Shown here piece after piece: positions 28,201-36,815 of a DNA stretch of 63,459 nt. The position numbers and the translations under genes were made by a program. Origin of the DNA: an uncultured Collinsella sp. (GTDB lineage: Bacteria > Actinomycetota > Coriobacteriia > Coriobacteriales > Coriobacteriaceae); NCBI GenBank assembly GCA_947001705.1, contig CAMQHT010000008.1:1-63459 (forward strand), read 5' to 3'. The notes under the pieces were generated by a model, which saw nothing but the letters and a program-made list of their open reading frames with translations, was not told the DNA's origin and did not search any database. Position 1 is the stretch's first letter. Every line of letters starts with the position of its first letter.

Positions 28201-29967
28201 CTGCCCGGCAAGAAGGTCTACCCCTGGATCGCCGAGGTCCGTCAGTCCACGCCCGGCATTGGCCTGATCTCGCCTCCGCCGCACCACGACATCTACTCTA
28301 TCGAGGACCTGGCAGAGCTGATCTTCGATCTTAAGAACGCCAACCCCGGCGCGCGCGTGTCGGTCAAGCTGGTCAGCGAGGCCGGCGTCGGCACCATCGC
28401 CACCGGTGTGGCCAAGGGCGCTGCCGACAAGATCTTGATCAGCGGCCACAATGGCGGCTCGGGTGCCGCGGCGCGCGATTCCATTTGGCATGCCGGCCTG
28501 CCGCTGGAGCTCGGCCTTGCCGAGGCCCAGCAGACGCTGCTGCAAAACGGCCTGCGCTCCCGCGTGGTGCTCGAGGCCGACGGCAAGCTCATGGACGGCA
28601 CCGATGTTGCCGTCGCCTGTCTGCTGGGTGCCGAGGAGTTTGGCTTCGCGACCATGCCGCTCATCTCCATGGGCTGCCTCATGCAGCGCGACTGCCAGCA
28701 GGACACCTGCCCGGCCGGCATCGCTACGCAAAACTGCCGCCTGCGTCGCGGTTTCCGCGGCAAGCCCGAGCACGTTGAGCACTTTATGCTCTTTGTGGCC
28801 GAGCAACTGCGCGAGGTCATGGCGTGCCTGGGCTTCCGCACCGTCGACGAGATGGTCGGCCATCCCGAGTGCTTGCGCCAGATCGAGGTCCCGGGCAACC
28901 GTAAGGCCAACCTGCTCGATCTGACGCCCGTGCTGGCGAGTGCGACCTGCGAGTTCGGTGCTCACATTCCGGGTGCCGACGGTCGTCACTTCCTGCCGCA
29001 GATGGCCGCGGACAGCGAGCTCGACAAGACGCTCGACTCCACGCTGTTCGTGCCCTATACGGCCGATGCCCGTGCGCACCTGCGCCCGATTCGCTTTCAT
29101 GCCGACATCGCCAACGTCAACCGCTGCGTGGGCACCATCCTGGGCAACGCGGTGACCAAGGCGCATCCCGAGGGCCTGCCCGCCGGCTCCATCACCATCG
29201 ATTGCGATGGATCGGCCGGTCAGAGCTTTGGCGCCTTCCTGCCGCGTGGCATTACGCTCAACGTGTGCGGCGACGCCAACGACTACTTTGGCAAGGGCCT
29301 TTCGGGCGGCGAGGTGTCGGTGCGCCCCAACCCGCATGCGACCTACAAGTTCGACGAGAACATCATCGTGGGTAACGTTGCGTTCTTTGGCGCCACGAGC
29401 GGTCGCGGCTTCATTAACGGCCTGGCAGGCCAGCGCTTTGGCGTACGCAACTCCGGTGCCACGGTGGTGGTCGAGGGTTGCGGCAACCATGGCTGCGAGT
29501 ACATGACGGGTGGTCTGGCGCTCGTCCTGGGCGAGGTCGGGCAGAACTTCGCCGCTGGCATGACGGGTGGCGTGGCCTACGTCTTTGACCAGTACGGCAC
29601 GCTCAGTGCCCGCGTGAACCACGAGAGCGTTGAGCTCAAGGCCCCGACGGCCGGCGAGCTGGCACAGATTCGTGCGCTCATCCAGGAGCACGTGGACGCG
29701 ACGCAGAGCCCGCGCGGCATTAAGCTGCTCTACAGCTTTGAGACGATGAGCAAGCACTTTGTGAAGGTCATTCCGACCGAGTACGAGCGCGTGCTGGCGA
29801 TTGTCGCTGGGGCCGAGGCCGTGGGCAAGACACATGCGCAGGCAGAGGAGCTGGCGTTTGACATTGTGACCGGTCGCGCGAGCGCCGCGGATGTTGCTCG
29901 CTTCGATGCTGCGGGTGCTGTGCCCGCCGCCGCCAGCTCTGTTGCTTCGACCAAGAAGGAGGCGTAA
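25282..29967 (+). CDS. gltB: Glutamate synthase large subunit
   Basis: GltB transfers the amide of glutamine to 2-oxoglutarate to form two glutamates. It has 1561 residues, the typical length. A short propeptide ends before Cys 21 (DHDACGIG), the N-terminal nucleophile of the glutaminase domain. The central domain is followed by the FMN-binding synthase barrel (SNSGEGGEDP, KPGEGGHLPGKKV, SGHNGGSGAA). The 3Fe-4S ligands lie in MGCLMQRDCQQDTCPAGIATQ. The C-terminal beta-helix domain shows the repeating G-rich turns (GNVAFFGATSGRGF, EGCGNHGCEYMTGG). GGGGAGG precedes the start. gltD follows after 5 bases. Confidence 0.97.
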   Translation: MQADSAQQQGLYRPEFDHDACGIGALADINGERHHQILDDALSILVNLEHRGGTGLEKNTGDGAGILFQVPHHFFRKEAQKCGQILPAEGDYGVAMLFFPQDDKGVEDARRVFEEGCAEAGVPLLFWREVPVDPHDLGETARACMPTILQAFLGRPDDTPAGDAFERRLYVCRRTIEKKADAEFALRDKIFYVCSMSSRTIVYKGMLVATQMRRFFIDLNDAAVKTAVALVHSRYSTNTTPSWERAHPNRFIIHNGEINTLKGNVNWIRAREPNLYSPVLQHDLERVMPIINREGSDSAILDNVLEFLVMNGRPLTRAASMLLPEPWDHNDSLSEERRAYDAYQSMLMEPWDGPAAIAFTDGRTLGAALDRNGLRPARYYVTRDGRFMLASEVGTIEVSPENILTSGCLGPGQMLEVDFARGRVIYNDELRARYAKEKPYRDWIAEETLTVDALDRPAAATPAEDAEVPAAVRMAKLGYHWDDVDEVVRPMAQQGKAPLASMGIDAPLACLSKKTRSFFDYFYQLFAQVTNPPIDALREHMVTSTTLYLGNHGNLLEDSRTACQLVRLERPLLNEEEFDRICAIDRVGFKTCRFRAVYRRDAGEGALQAALKQLAEDVEAAVRDGVNIVVLSDRAGAGEVPVPSLLAVGCVHNHLIRAGVRTFADIVVECGDAVSPHDFAALVGYSASGIYPYNAHACIRDLAARGDLDVTAEQGIANYNKAATAGIVSIMSKMGISTVQSYHSAQIFEAVGFTPEFVNAYFAGTVSRVGGMGVEDVEREQNERYDAALAILKSPAPDQLPTLGLTKWRPLGGEDHLIDPQTVYLLQTACHEDSYDTFKEYSARLHRTGRAVRLRDLLDFDASGRTPVALDEVEPALNIVRRFNTGAMSYGSISKEAHECMAIAMNRLHGRSNSGEGGEDPRRETPLANGDSKNSAIKQVASARFGVTSRYLCSAFEIQIKMAQGAKPGEGGHLPGKKVYPWIAEVRQSTPGIGLISPPPHHDIYSIEDLAELIFDLKNANPGARVSVKLVSEAGVGTIATGVAKGAADKILISGHNGGSGAAARDSIWHAGLPLELGLAEAQQTLLQNGLRSRVVLEADGKLMDGTDVAVACLLGAEEFGFATMPLISMGCLMQRDCQQDTCPAGIATQNCRLRRGFRGKPEHVEHFMLFVAEQLREVMACLGFRTVDEMVGHPECLRQIEVPGNRKANLLDLTPVLASATCEFGAHIPGADGRHFLPQMAADSELDKTLDSTLFVPYTADARAHLRPIRFHADIANVNRCVGTILGNAVTKAHPEGLPAGSITIDCDGSAGQSFGAFLPRGITLNVCGDANDYFGKGLSGGEVSVRPNPHATYKFDENIIVGNVAFFGATSGRGFINGLAGQRFGVRNSGATVVVEGCGNHGCEYMTGGLALVLGEVGQNFAAGMTGGVAYVFDQYGTLSARVNHESVELKAPTAGELAQIRALIQEHVDATQSPRGIKLLYSFETMSKHFVKVIPTEYERVLAIVAGAEAVGKTHAQAEELAFDIVTGRASAADVARFDAAGAVPAAASSVASTKKEA

Positions 29968-29972
29968 GTGCC

Positions 29973-31454
<1,482 letters not shown>

Positions 31455-31478
31455 AGTAGTCATTTAAGAACATCCCCA

Positions 31479-31496
31479 ATGACTGGTCATTTTTTG
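31479..31496 (+). terminator. Small terminator after gltBD
   Basis: ATGAC TG GTCAT followed by TTTTTTG. It is nested within a larger imperfect inverted repeat CCCCAATGAC (31474-31483) and GTCGTTGGGG (31501-31510). Confidence 0.55.
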
Positions 31497-31510
31497 TCTG
31501 GTCGTTGGGG

Positions 31511-31807
31511 ACACTCTTTGCGATCGATTTGCTCGTTTGCCGACGTACGGGTGTTCATTTGTCGACTTCTTTGGCTGTGGCCACCTGTTGTTTCTGTGGT
31601 GGCTGCGGGCATCTGGCTCAAAAGGGCGGGTTGGCTGTCTATGTCTACCTGCTGTTTTGTTGTGGTGCGCATTTTCGGTCAAGCTTTTCGTCAAGTGTTT
31701 GGTCAGCATCTGGTTTGCAGCCGGAGGCCTATTTTGCCCGCGCTGGTCGTGGCTGCCCACCCTCCTCGTAAGCTCAAATTGAGGTCTATCAGTTTGAGGA
31801 GGATGCC
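31511..31807. other. Gene-free stretch of unusual T-rich composition
   Basis: Short open frames exist on both strands, but none has a ribosome site or a recognisable product, and their compositions (Cys/Val/Trp or His/Thr/Gln rich) look like chance translations. The end holds the ribosome site TTGAGGAGGATGCC of the next gene. It could be a decayed gene; I see no repeat of the other families in it. Confidence 0.4.
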
Positions 31808-32515
31808 ATGACTGACCACGCTTTTGACCGAGCAGAGCTGGCTGAAGCCGTCGGCAACGATATTGCCGACATGGCCCATTTTTGGATGCTGCGGAAGTTC
31901 CAGTTTTTGGAGCCGGCGCGCGAACAGTTCGAGATCATTGTCGACCCGTGGCTCAGCTATTGCACCGAGCCTTCGCAAAACGAAATCATGGCCTACAACA
32001 TGGCATTTACCGATTGGCTGCTCTTCGAGCGCCCCTATCGCCATGGCAAGACGCTGCTCGAGCTGTATGTTGAAGAGCCGCCGACATCGCTTTCGCCTGC
32101 CTCGCTCAAGCGGCTCGAGCAGGTACGCGACACGCAGTATTTCTCGCGCTTTGGCATTTTGGACAAGGATCCTGCGACTGGTATGGTCGCGCTGAAGGAC
32201 ACGCGCACCGACCGTCGCTTTGATGTCTACGACCCGCATATCGTGCAAAAGGAGCATTGGAGCGACGGAGCGATTGCGGTGCGCCTCGCCTGCGTCGACG
32301 ATGTCTGGCTGACGGCGGGACAACTCTATCTGTATGACATCGCACGCCTGAGTGACACGGCGGTCGATGGGCCTGGTGCGGTGCATCCGGAGGACCTGCA
32401 GGATGGCTTTGACACCTCGTGCATCAGCTTCTTCTTGCGTCTGGTCCGCGACATCATGGGCGCCCAGGGGCGGTACGTGAAGTCACTCAACATCTACGAG
32501 CAGGAGTGGGAGTAG
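31808..32515 (+). CDS. Uncharacterised soluble protein
   Basis: This encodes 235 residues with a strong ribosome site (GAGGAGG). No signal peptide or membrane segment is present. The sequence is acidic and rich in aromatic residues (MAHFWMLRKFQFLEPAREQFEIIVDPWLSYCTEPSQNEIMAYNMAFTDWLLFE given here by feature: W at 26, 48 and 69; several Phe/Tyr). It has the look of a globular single-domain protein and codon use like its neighbours, so it is likely a real conserved gene. I do not recognise the family. It is followed after 41 bases by a palindromic repeat. Confidence 0.7.
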   Translation: MTDHAFDRAELAEAVGNDIADMAHFWMLRKFQFLEPAREQFEIIVDPWLSYCTEPSQNEIMAYNMAFTDWLLFERPYRHGKTLLELYVEEPPTSLSPASLKRLEQVRDTQYFSRFGILDKDPATGMVALKDTRTDRRFDVYDPHIVQKEHWSDGAIAVRLACVDDVWLTAGQLYLYDIARLSDTAVDGPGAVHPEDLQDGFDTSCISFFLRLVRDIMGAQGRYVKSLNIYEQEWE

Positions 32516-32556
32516 GGGATGGACCTGGCGTTGTCCTGCCTTGCCTTCTGTCTTTA

Positions 32557-32614
32557 TGTCTCGATCTGTAACGTTTAGGGACAAAAAACCGGTCTACCTG
32601 GTACAGATCGAGAC
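32557..32614. repeat. 59-bp palindromic repeat, copy F
   Basis: The arms 32558-32572 and 32600-32614 pair with one mismatch. It is immediately upstream of the Vsr-like nuclease-domain gene and the only single copy in the window. Confidence 0.85.
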
Positions 32615-32640
32615 GTTTGTCGGCGGCAGCAGCGGCGGCG

Positions 32641-33711
32641 ATGGCCCATTTGTCCGATGTGGTGGTGATGGAAGTGTCTAATACCGTTCTCAAACACAAG
32701 CATACGGCTCGCAACACGTTGGCGCGGAATAGGATGCTTGCCAGGCTCACGGAGGCGGCTGAACTAGGCGTGCTGCTTGTGACGCACGACAATGCCGAGC
32801 TCATGTGGCTGCGGCGTCATGTGGGGACCGATGACATTGCGGAGCCCGAGCCGTATTTGTTCTGCTTTCAACATGATTGGGATACGTTGACACCGGCGGA
32901 GCGAGCACTGCGGACCATCAAAGGGCTTGCGGAATTTCATCCCGATTGGGCGTTTTGGGGCTATGACGCGGCGCTTTTGTGGGGTCTGGAGGTGCCGAAT
33001 GATCTGCTTGGGTCACGATATCTTGTTAAGACAGGTTGCTCGGTGCCGCTGAGCGCAGGATGTCGGCTGTTGCGTCCGCAAGCGGCGGGCGCACTTGAAC
33101 AAGTTGACGGCGTGCAGGTGACGTCGTTTTGGCGCACGGTGGAGGATTGCCTGCTGCGCGCGCCGTTTTCGTACGGGTTGGCGATTGCCGATTCTGCATT
33201 GAGGGCAAGAGGCGTATCGCACGATGGTCTGTGCGAGCGCCTCCGCTCCGATTGCGAGGGCAGACGAGGGTATCGCAGAGCGCAGGTGATCGCGTCGTAT
33301 GCGGACGGGCTGTCCGAAAACGGCGGCGAGTCTCGTTTTCGGGCGTTCTTTATTGCATACGGTTTTCCGGTGCCAGAGTTGCAGGTGGAGTTTCGCGACC
33401 CGCTCGATCCGAGCCAGGTGTTTCGTGTCGACTATTTTTGGCGGCTCGAGGACGGAACATGTGTCATCGGCGAGCTCGACGGAAAGGGGAAGTATACCTT
33501 GCAGAACGGCGAGGGTCGGGAGTCGGTCGACCCATTCGTGACAGAGCGTCAGCGGGAATCTCATCTGACAATGCTCGGGCATAAGGTGCTTCGGTTTACG
33601 TTTAACGAACTCAAAGACCCGGGGAAGCTGGTCGAGAAAATGAGGCTGGCTGGTATTCCTCGGCAGGCTGAATTGGCTGAGGAGTGGAGATGCCAGTGGT
33701 ATGGGCGCTGA
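32641..33711 (+). CDS. AbiEi-like protein with C-terminal Vsr/DUF559-type nuclease domain
   Basis: This encodes about 356 residues; the start is uncertain (TTG 32617, ATG 32641 or ATG 32668) because no ribosome site is clear. Residues 1-200 resemble the long N-terminal part of AbiEi-like proteins of Actinobacteria. The last 130 residues have the order of a Vsr-like PD-(D/E)xK fold: GESRFRAFF, a proline-rich PVPELQVEF strand, VFRVDYFWRL with a candidate Asp, IGELDGKGKY with the Glu/Asp/Lys cluster, E-RQRESHLTMLGHKVLRF at the end. Relatives are abundant in Actinobacteria, sometimes as antitoxin-like genes, but activity is not established. The gene is bracketed by palindromic repeat copies F and G/H. 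Confidence 0.72.
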   Translation: MAHLSDVVVMEVSNTVLKHKHTARNTLARNRMLARLTEAAELGVLLVTHDNAELMWLRRHVGTDDIAEPEPYLFCFQHDWDTLTPAERALRTIKGLAEFHPDWAFWGYDAALLWGLEVPNDLLGSRYLVKTGCSVPLSAGCRLLRPQAAGALEQVDGVQVTSFWRTVEDCLLRAPFSYGLAIADSALRARGVSHDGLCERLRSDCEGRRGYRRAQVIASYADGLSENGGESRFRAFFIAYGFPVPELQVEFRDPLDPSQVFRVDYFWRLEDGTCVIGELDGKGKYTLQNGEGRESVDPFVTERQRESHLTMLGHKVLRFTFNELKDPGKLVEKMRLAGIPRQAELAEEWRCQWYGR

Positions 33712-33718
33712 GAGGTTT

Positions 33719-33777
33719 TGTCTCGATCTGTAACGTTTAGAGGCTGTTTGAGCTCGTAATTGTTACAGATCGAGACA
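33719..33777. repeat. 59-bp palindromic repeat, copy G
   Basis: The arms 33719-33734 and 33762-33777 pair perfectly, and the next position is mismatched (G facing T). It begins 7 bases after the nuclease-domain stop codon. Variable pair G-C. Confidence 0.88.
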
Positions 33778-33798
33778 AGCCGGTGAAACGTCGACCGA

Positions 33799-33859
33799 AT
33801 GTCTCGATCTGTAACATCAAGGGGCCCAATAACCCTGTACCTGTTACAGATCGAGACAT
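33799..33859. repeat. 59-bp palindromic repeat, copy H
   Basis: The perfect 18-bp arms 33799-33816 and 33842-33859, with variable pair G-C. It shares the gap to the amidohydrolase gene with copy G. Confidence 0.9.
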
Positions 33860-34006
33860 TTCCCTGGTGTCGCTGGGGTGGGACTGCAACGTATTCCGTC
33901 CCCCACATCCCCTCTTTCCTCCGTTAACCGATATGTCTGTGGCAATCGGGCTGCACTGGATAACAATGGACAGATGTTCAAGTTTTCTGAGGGGGAGGAG
34001 CTCGAT

Positions 34007-35377
34007 ATGGCGTCTGCCGATCGTTCTACGTTGTTTATCAATGCGACCATTCTGGATGGCTCGGAGCATATGGAGCCGCAACCCGATATGGCCGTGGCCG
34101 TTGAGCGCGGTGTCATCACGTGGGTGGGACCGAGTGCTGTGGCGCAGGCGCCTGCAGGTGCCGAGGTCATCGACCTGGCCGGCGCGTACCTCATGCCCGG
34201 CCTCATCAATATGCATGTGCACCTGTGCGGCTCGGGCAAGCCTGTCTCGGCCGGCGATGCGGGCGCACTTATGAAGAAGCTCGATAATCCCGTGGGCCGC
34301 GCCATCGTTCGCCACATCCTCAAAGGCAGCGCCCAACAGCAGCTGGCAAGCGGCGTGACTACGGTGCGCGGTGCGGGTGACCCGCTGTTTGCCGACATCG
34401 CCGTGCGCGATGCTATCGATGCCGGCAAGTATCAGGGTCTGCGTCTGGTAGCGCCGGGAACGGGCGTTACAGTGCCGGGTGGCCACGGCGCGGGGCTGTT
34501 CGCGCAGGTCGCCAATACGCCCGACGAGGCGGCCGAACAGGTGCGCGACTTGTACGCTCGTGGTGCCGACGTCATCAAGTTGTTCGTGACGGGTGGCGTG
34601 TTCGACGCGACCGAAGTTGGCGAGCCGGGCGTGCTGCGCATGCCGATCGATGTTGCCGCGGCGGCGTGCAAGGCGGCGCACGAGGTGGGCCTGCCGGTTA
34701 TGGCTCATGTCGAGAGCACCGAGGGCGTGAAGGCCGCGCTTGAGGCCGGGGTCGACACGATCGAGCACGGTGCCCCGATGACGCCCGAGATCCTGGAGCT
34801 GTATCGCGGCGCCGCGGGCACACAGCTCGAGGGACGCGCGCCGAGCGTGACCTGCACGATCAGCCCGGCGCTGCCGTTTGTATTGCTCGACCCGGAAAAG
34901 ACCCATTCGACCGATACACAAAAGAAGAACGGCGACATCGTGTGCTCGGGCATCATCGAGAGCGCCCGTGCCGCGCTGGAAGCTGGCATTAAGGTGGGCC
35001 TGGGCACGGACTCAAGCTGCCCGTTCGTGACGCAGTACGACATGTGGCGTGAGGTGGCCTATTTTGCCAAGTATGTCGGTGTGAGCAACGCCTTCGCGCT
35101 GCATACGGCTACGCAAGTCAACGCCGAGCTGCTGGGGCTGGGCGGCGAGACCGGTACGATCGAGTGCGGCAAGGCCGCCGATATCCTGGTGACGCGCAAG
35201 AATCCGCTCGATGACCTGTGCGCTCTGCGTGAGCCGACGCATGTGATGTGTCGCGGTGATTTGGTACGCAAGCTCAAGGTGAAGCGTATTCCCGAGGTGG
35301 ACGCCGAGCTCGACGCGATTATGGCCATGCCTGCCGAAGCGCTGGCTGAGGAGCTGGCCCGCGACGGTGTGGCGTAG
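34007..35377 (+). CDS. Metal-dependent amidohydrolase (imidazolonepropionase/prolidase-like)
   Basis: This encodes 456 residues. ATG 34007 follows GGGGGAGGAG by 6 bases. The amidohydrolase barrel shows the first metal pair in MPGLINMHVHLCGSG, a carboxylated-lysine candidate in ADVIKLFVTGG, later His ligands in MAHVESTEGV and DTIEHGAPM, and the last Asp in GLGTDSSCPF. The flanking beta domain closes with GTIECGKAADILVTRKNPLDD. The closest functional classes are imidazolonepropionase-like and Xaa-Pro dipeptidase-like amidohydrolases; the substrate cannot be told. It is a single gene with its own terminator. Confidence 0.88.
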   Translation: MASADRSTLFINATILDGSEHMEPQPDMAVAVERGVITWVGPSAVAQAPAGAEVIDLAGAYLMPGLINMHVHLCGSGKPVSAGDAGALMKKLDNPVGRAIVRHILKGSAQQQLASGVTTVRGAGDPLFADIAVRDAIDAGKYQGLRLVAPGTGVTVPGGHGAGLFAQVANTPDEAAEQVRDLYARGADVIKLFVTGGVFDATEVGEPGVLRMPIDVAAAACKAAHEVGLPVMAHVESTEGVKAALEAGVDTIEHGAPMTPEILELYRGAAGTQLEGRAPSVTCTISPALPFVLLDPEKTHSTDTQKKNGDIVCSGIIESARAALEAGIKVGLGTDSSCPFVTQYDMWREVAYFAKYVGVSNAFALHTATQVNAELLGLGGETGTIECGKAADILVTRKNPLDDLCALREPTHVMCRGDLVRKLKVKRIPEVDAELDAIMAMPAEALAEELARDGVA

Positions 35378-35410
35378 ATGTGACAAAGGGGCAGCTCCGT
35401 TGCCGCATGC

Positions 35411-35448
35411 AAAAAGCTGAGGTCTCAACACGAGGCCTCAGCTTTTTT
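35411..35448 (+). terminator. Terminator of the amidohydrolase gene
   Basis: AAAAAGCTGAGG...CCTCAGCTTTTTT is a long, nearly perfect stem with T-run; the A-run before it also makes it work in the reverse direction. Confidence 0.9.
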
Positions 35449-35470
35449 ATCGAACAAATACTTAAGATTT

Positions 35471-35499
35471 GGGACAAACAAACCTGATTAATTTGTCCC
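35471..35499. repeat. REP-like variant with GGGACAAA arms
   Basis: GGGACAAA (35471-35478) and TTTGTCCC (35492-35499) flank CAAACCTGATTA. It looks like a rearranged relative of the CCTGTCCC units. Confidence 0.5.
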
Positions 35500-35510
35500 G
35501 CGTGCGGGCG

Positions 35511-35984
35511 TTAGGAGCGGGTTTCCATCTTGGCGTGGCACTTGGGGCAGGTGACGCGGATCTTGCCTTTGCCCTTGGGGACGGAGAGCATCTGGCCGCA
35601 GTTGGGGCACTTGAGGTATGCTGTGGTCTTGCGACCCTTCCACATCTTCTTGGCCGTGCGCTTGGCACGCTCAAAGTCTTCCTTGCTGGTACCGGCCGTG
35701 CGCGAGGCGTTGGCAGCCGCGGCGCCGCTACCCAAGCTCGCTACGAACTTGCCCAGGCCGGGGACGTTAGCGGTCGCGGCGACAAAGTCCGCGTTTTCCT
35801 TGCGACGTGCGTCGATGTTTTTGGACAGGCCGCGCAGCACGCCAATCACGATTACGGCGATGGCAATCCAGCTGAGCCACTGGATATGGGCTATCGATCC
35901 GATCATCGCGATGACGATGCCGACAAAGCCCATAACGATGGTGAGCTCATCGGCGCCATTGCGGCCCTTCATAAAGTCATTCAT
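35511..35984 (-). CDS. Membrane protein with C-terminal zinc ribbon
   Basis: This encodes 157 residues. The start is set at 35984 (AAAGG upstream). Two adjacent hydrophobic segments occupy about residues 13-50 (ELTIVMGFVGIVIAMIGS, LSWIAIAVIVIGVLRGL). A basic linker follows, and the C-terminus is a zinc ribbon LKCPNCGQMLSVPKGKGKIRVTCPKCHAK with two CxxC pairs. Small two-helix proteins with zinc ribbons are common in Actinobacteria and Firmicutes and mostly uncharacterised. It is not obviously part of the copper operon, from which the repeat block 36036-36130 separates it. Confidence 0.75.
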   Translation of the reverse strand: MNDFMKGRNGADELTIVMGFVGIVIAMIGSIAHIQWLSWIAIAVIVIGVLRGLSKNIDARRKENADFVAATANVPGLGKFVASLGSGAAAANASRTAGTSKEDFERAKRTAKKMWKGRKTTAYLKCPNCGQMLSVPKGKGKIRVTCPKCHAKMETRS

Positions 35985-36035
35985 GCAAATTGCCTTTCGT
36001 TCGATATGCTGCACGCCTTTATACCCGATTTAGAG

Positions 36036-36130
36036 CAAGGGGGACAGGTCAATCTGCACCAAGGTGGTGCAAACATACCTGTCCCCGATGCACCAAGAAG
36101 GTGCAAAGCAGTCCGTCCCCAATGCCCCAA
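36036..36130. repeat. Cluster of three CCTGTCCCC REP-like units
   Basis: One unit lies in reverse orientation (GGGGGACAGGT with TGCACCAA, to 36062), followed by two forward units (GGTGCAAACATACCTGTCCCC with TGCACCAA; GGTGCAAAGCAG with CGTCCCC). The first two form a head-to-head pair. They fill the gap before the csoR 3' end. Confidence 0.75.
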
Positions 36131-36403
36131 TTACTTGGAGAGCTTGTCGACGACGCGTTCGATCTCGGCGAGCTTGGCGGCCTTGAGGTCTTCGTCGCCC
36201 GATTCGATTGCCGAAGTCACGCAGCCCTCGATATGCGCCTTGAGCACGTCGGCGTTGATGCGCGCAATGAGCGCCTGCGTTGCCATGAGCTGCGTGGAAA
36301 TATCGACGCAGTAACGGTCCTCATCGACCATCCGCAAGATGCCGTCGATCTGGCCGCGTGCCGTCTTGAGCATGCGGGTTACCGATTTGTGGTCTGCCAT
36401 CAT
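36131..36403 (-). CDS. csoR: Copper-sensing repressor CsoR
   Basis: This encodes 90 residues of the all-helical DUF156 family. The copper ligands Cys 32, His 57 and Cys 61 are all present, at the spacing of known CsoR (C-x24-H-x3-C). CsoR binds DNA without Cu(I) and lets go when copper binds. GAGG precedes the start. It is the last gene of a minus-strand set copA-copZ-csoR. A fitting operator lies in front of copA. Confidence 0.9.
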   Translation of the reverse strand: MMADHKSVTRMLKTARGQIDGILRMVDEDRYCVDISTQLMATQALIARINADVLKAHIEGCVTSAIESGDEDLKAAKLAEIERVVDKLSK

Positions 36404-36446
36404 GGCGGGTCCTCGTTTCTGGTCGGGGGGGGGTACGTGCGGGTCG

Positions 36447-36668
36447 TTACGCGGCGGTCACCGAAAGGGCGTGGAACTTCTCACCCGCGGCCTCGACAGC
36501 GGCGGCGAGCTGCTCGGCGGTCACGGTGTCGGCGCACTCCACCTGGACGGTCTGAGTCTCGTGATCGGCATCGGCGTCGGTCACGCCGGCAACGTTGAGC
36601 AACGCCGTCTCGACGGTGGCGTCGCAGTGGCCGCACATGAGGCCGGAAGTCTTGATTGTGTATCGCAT
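36447..36668 (-). CDS. copZ: CopZ-like heavy-metal-associated protein
   Basis: This encodes 73 residues. ATG 36668 follows AGAGAGG; upstream in-frame sequence belongs to the gap. The HMA fold is clear: metal site GLMCGHCDATVETALLNV, then a second beta-alpha-beta half. It is a cytoplasmic copper chaperone that passes Cu(I) to CopA. It sits between copA and csoR. The order and size are as in Gram-positive cop operons. Confidence 0.85.
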   Translation of the reverse strand: MRYTIKTSGLMCGHCDATVETALLNVAGVTDADADHETQTVQVECADTVTAEQLAAAVEAAGEKFHALSVTAA

Positions 36669-36731
36669 CGGTATTCCTCTCTGTTGTGTCGGCTTTCCCA
36701 GGCACCCGACCTTGACCTTCAAGCCGTCGCT

Positions 36732-36749
36732 CGCGTACCGAAGTACGCG
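36732..36749. other. Perfect small hairpin between copA and copZ
   Basis: CGCGTAC CGAA GTACGCG is a 7-bp stem with a tetraloop in the 147-base copA-copZ gap. It could set relative expression by stalling or mRNA processing; no T-run. Confidence 0.45.
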
Positions 36750-36815
36750 TCGCTCCTCTTTCAGGTCAATCTCTGGCACCTGGAAAACCCGTTCTAAATG
36801 GACGTAATAGTGAGC

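Noticed and set aside
31479..31811. 110-residue plus-strand frame after gltD
   Set aside because: It has no ribosome site, starts within a terminator, and its composition is atypical of both membrane and soluble proteins here.
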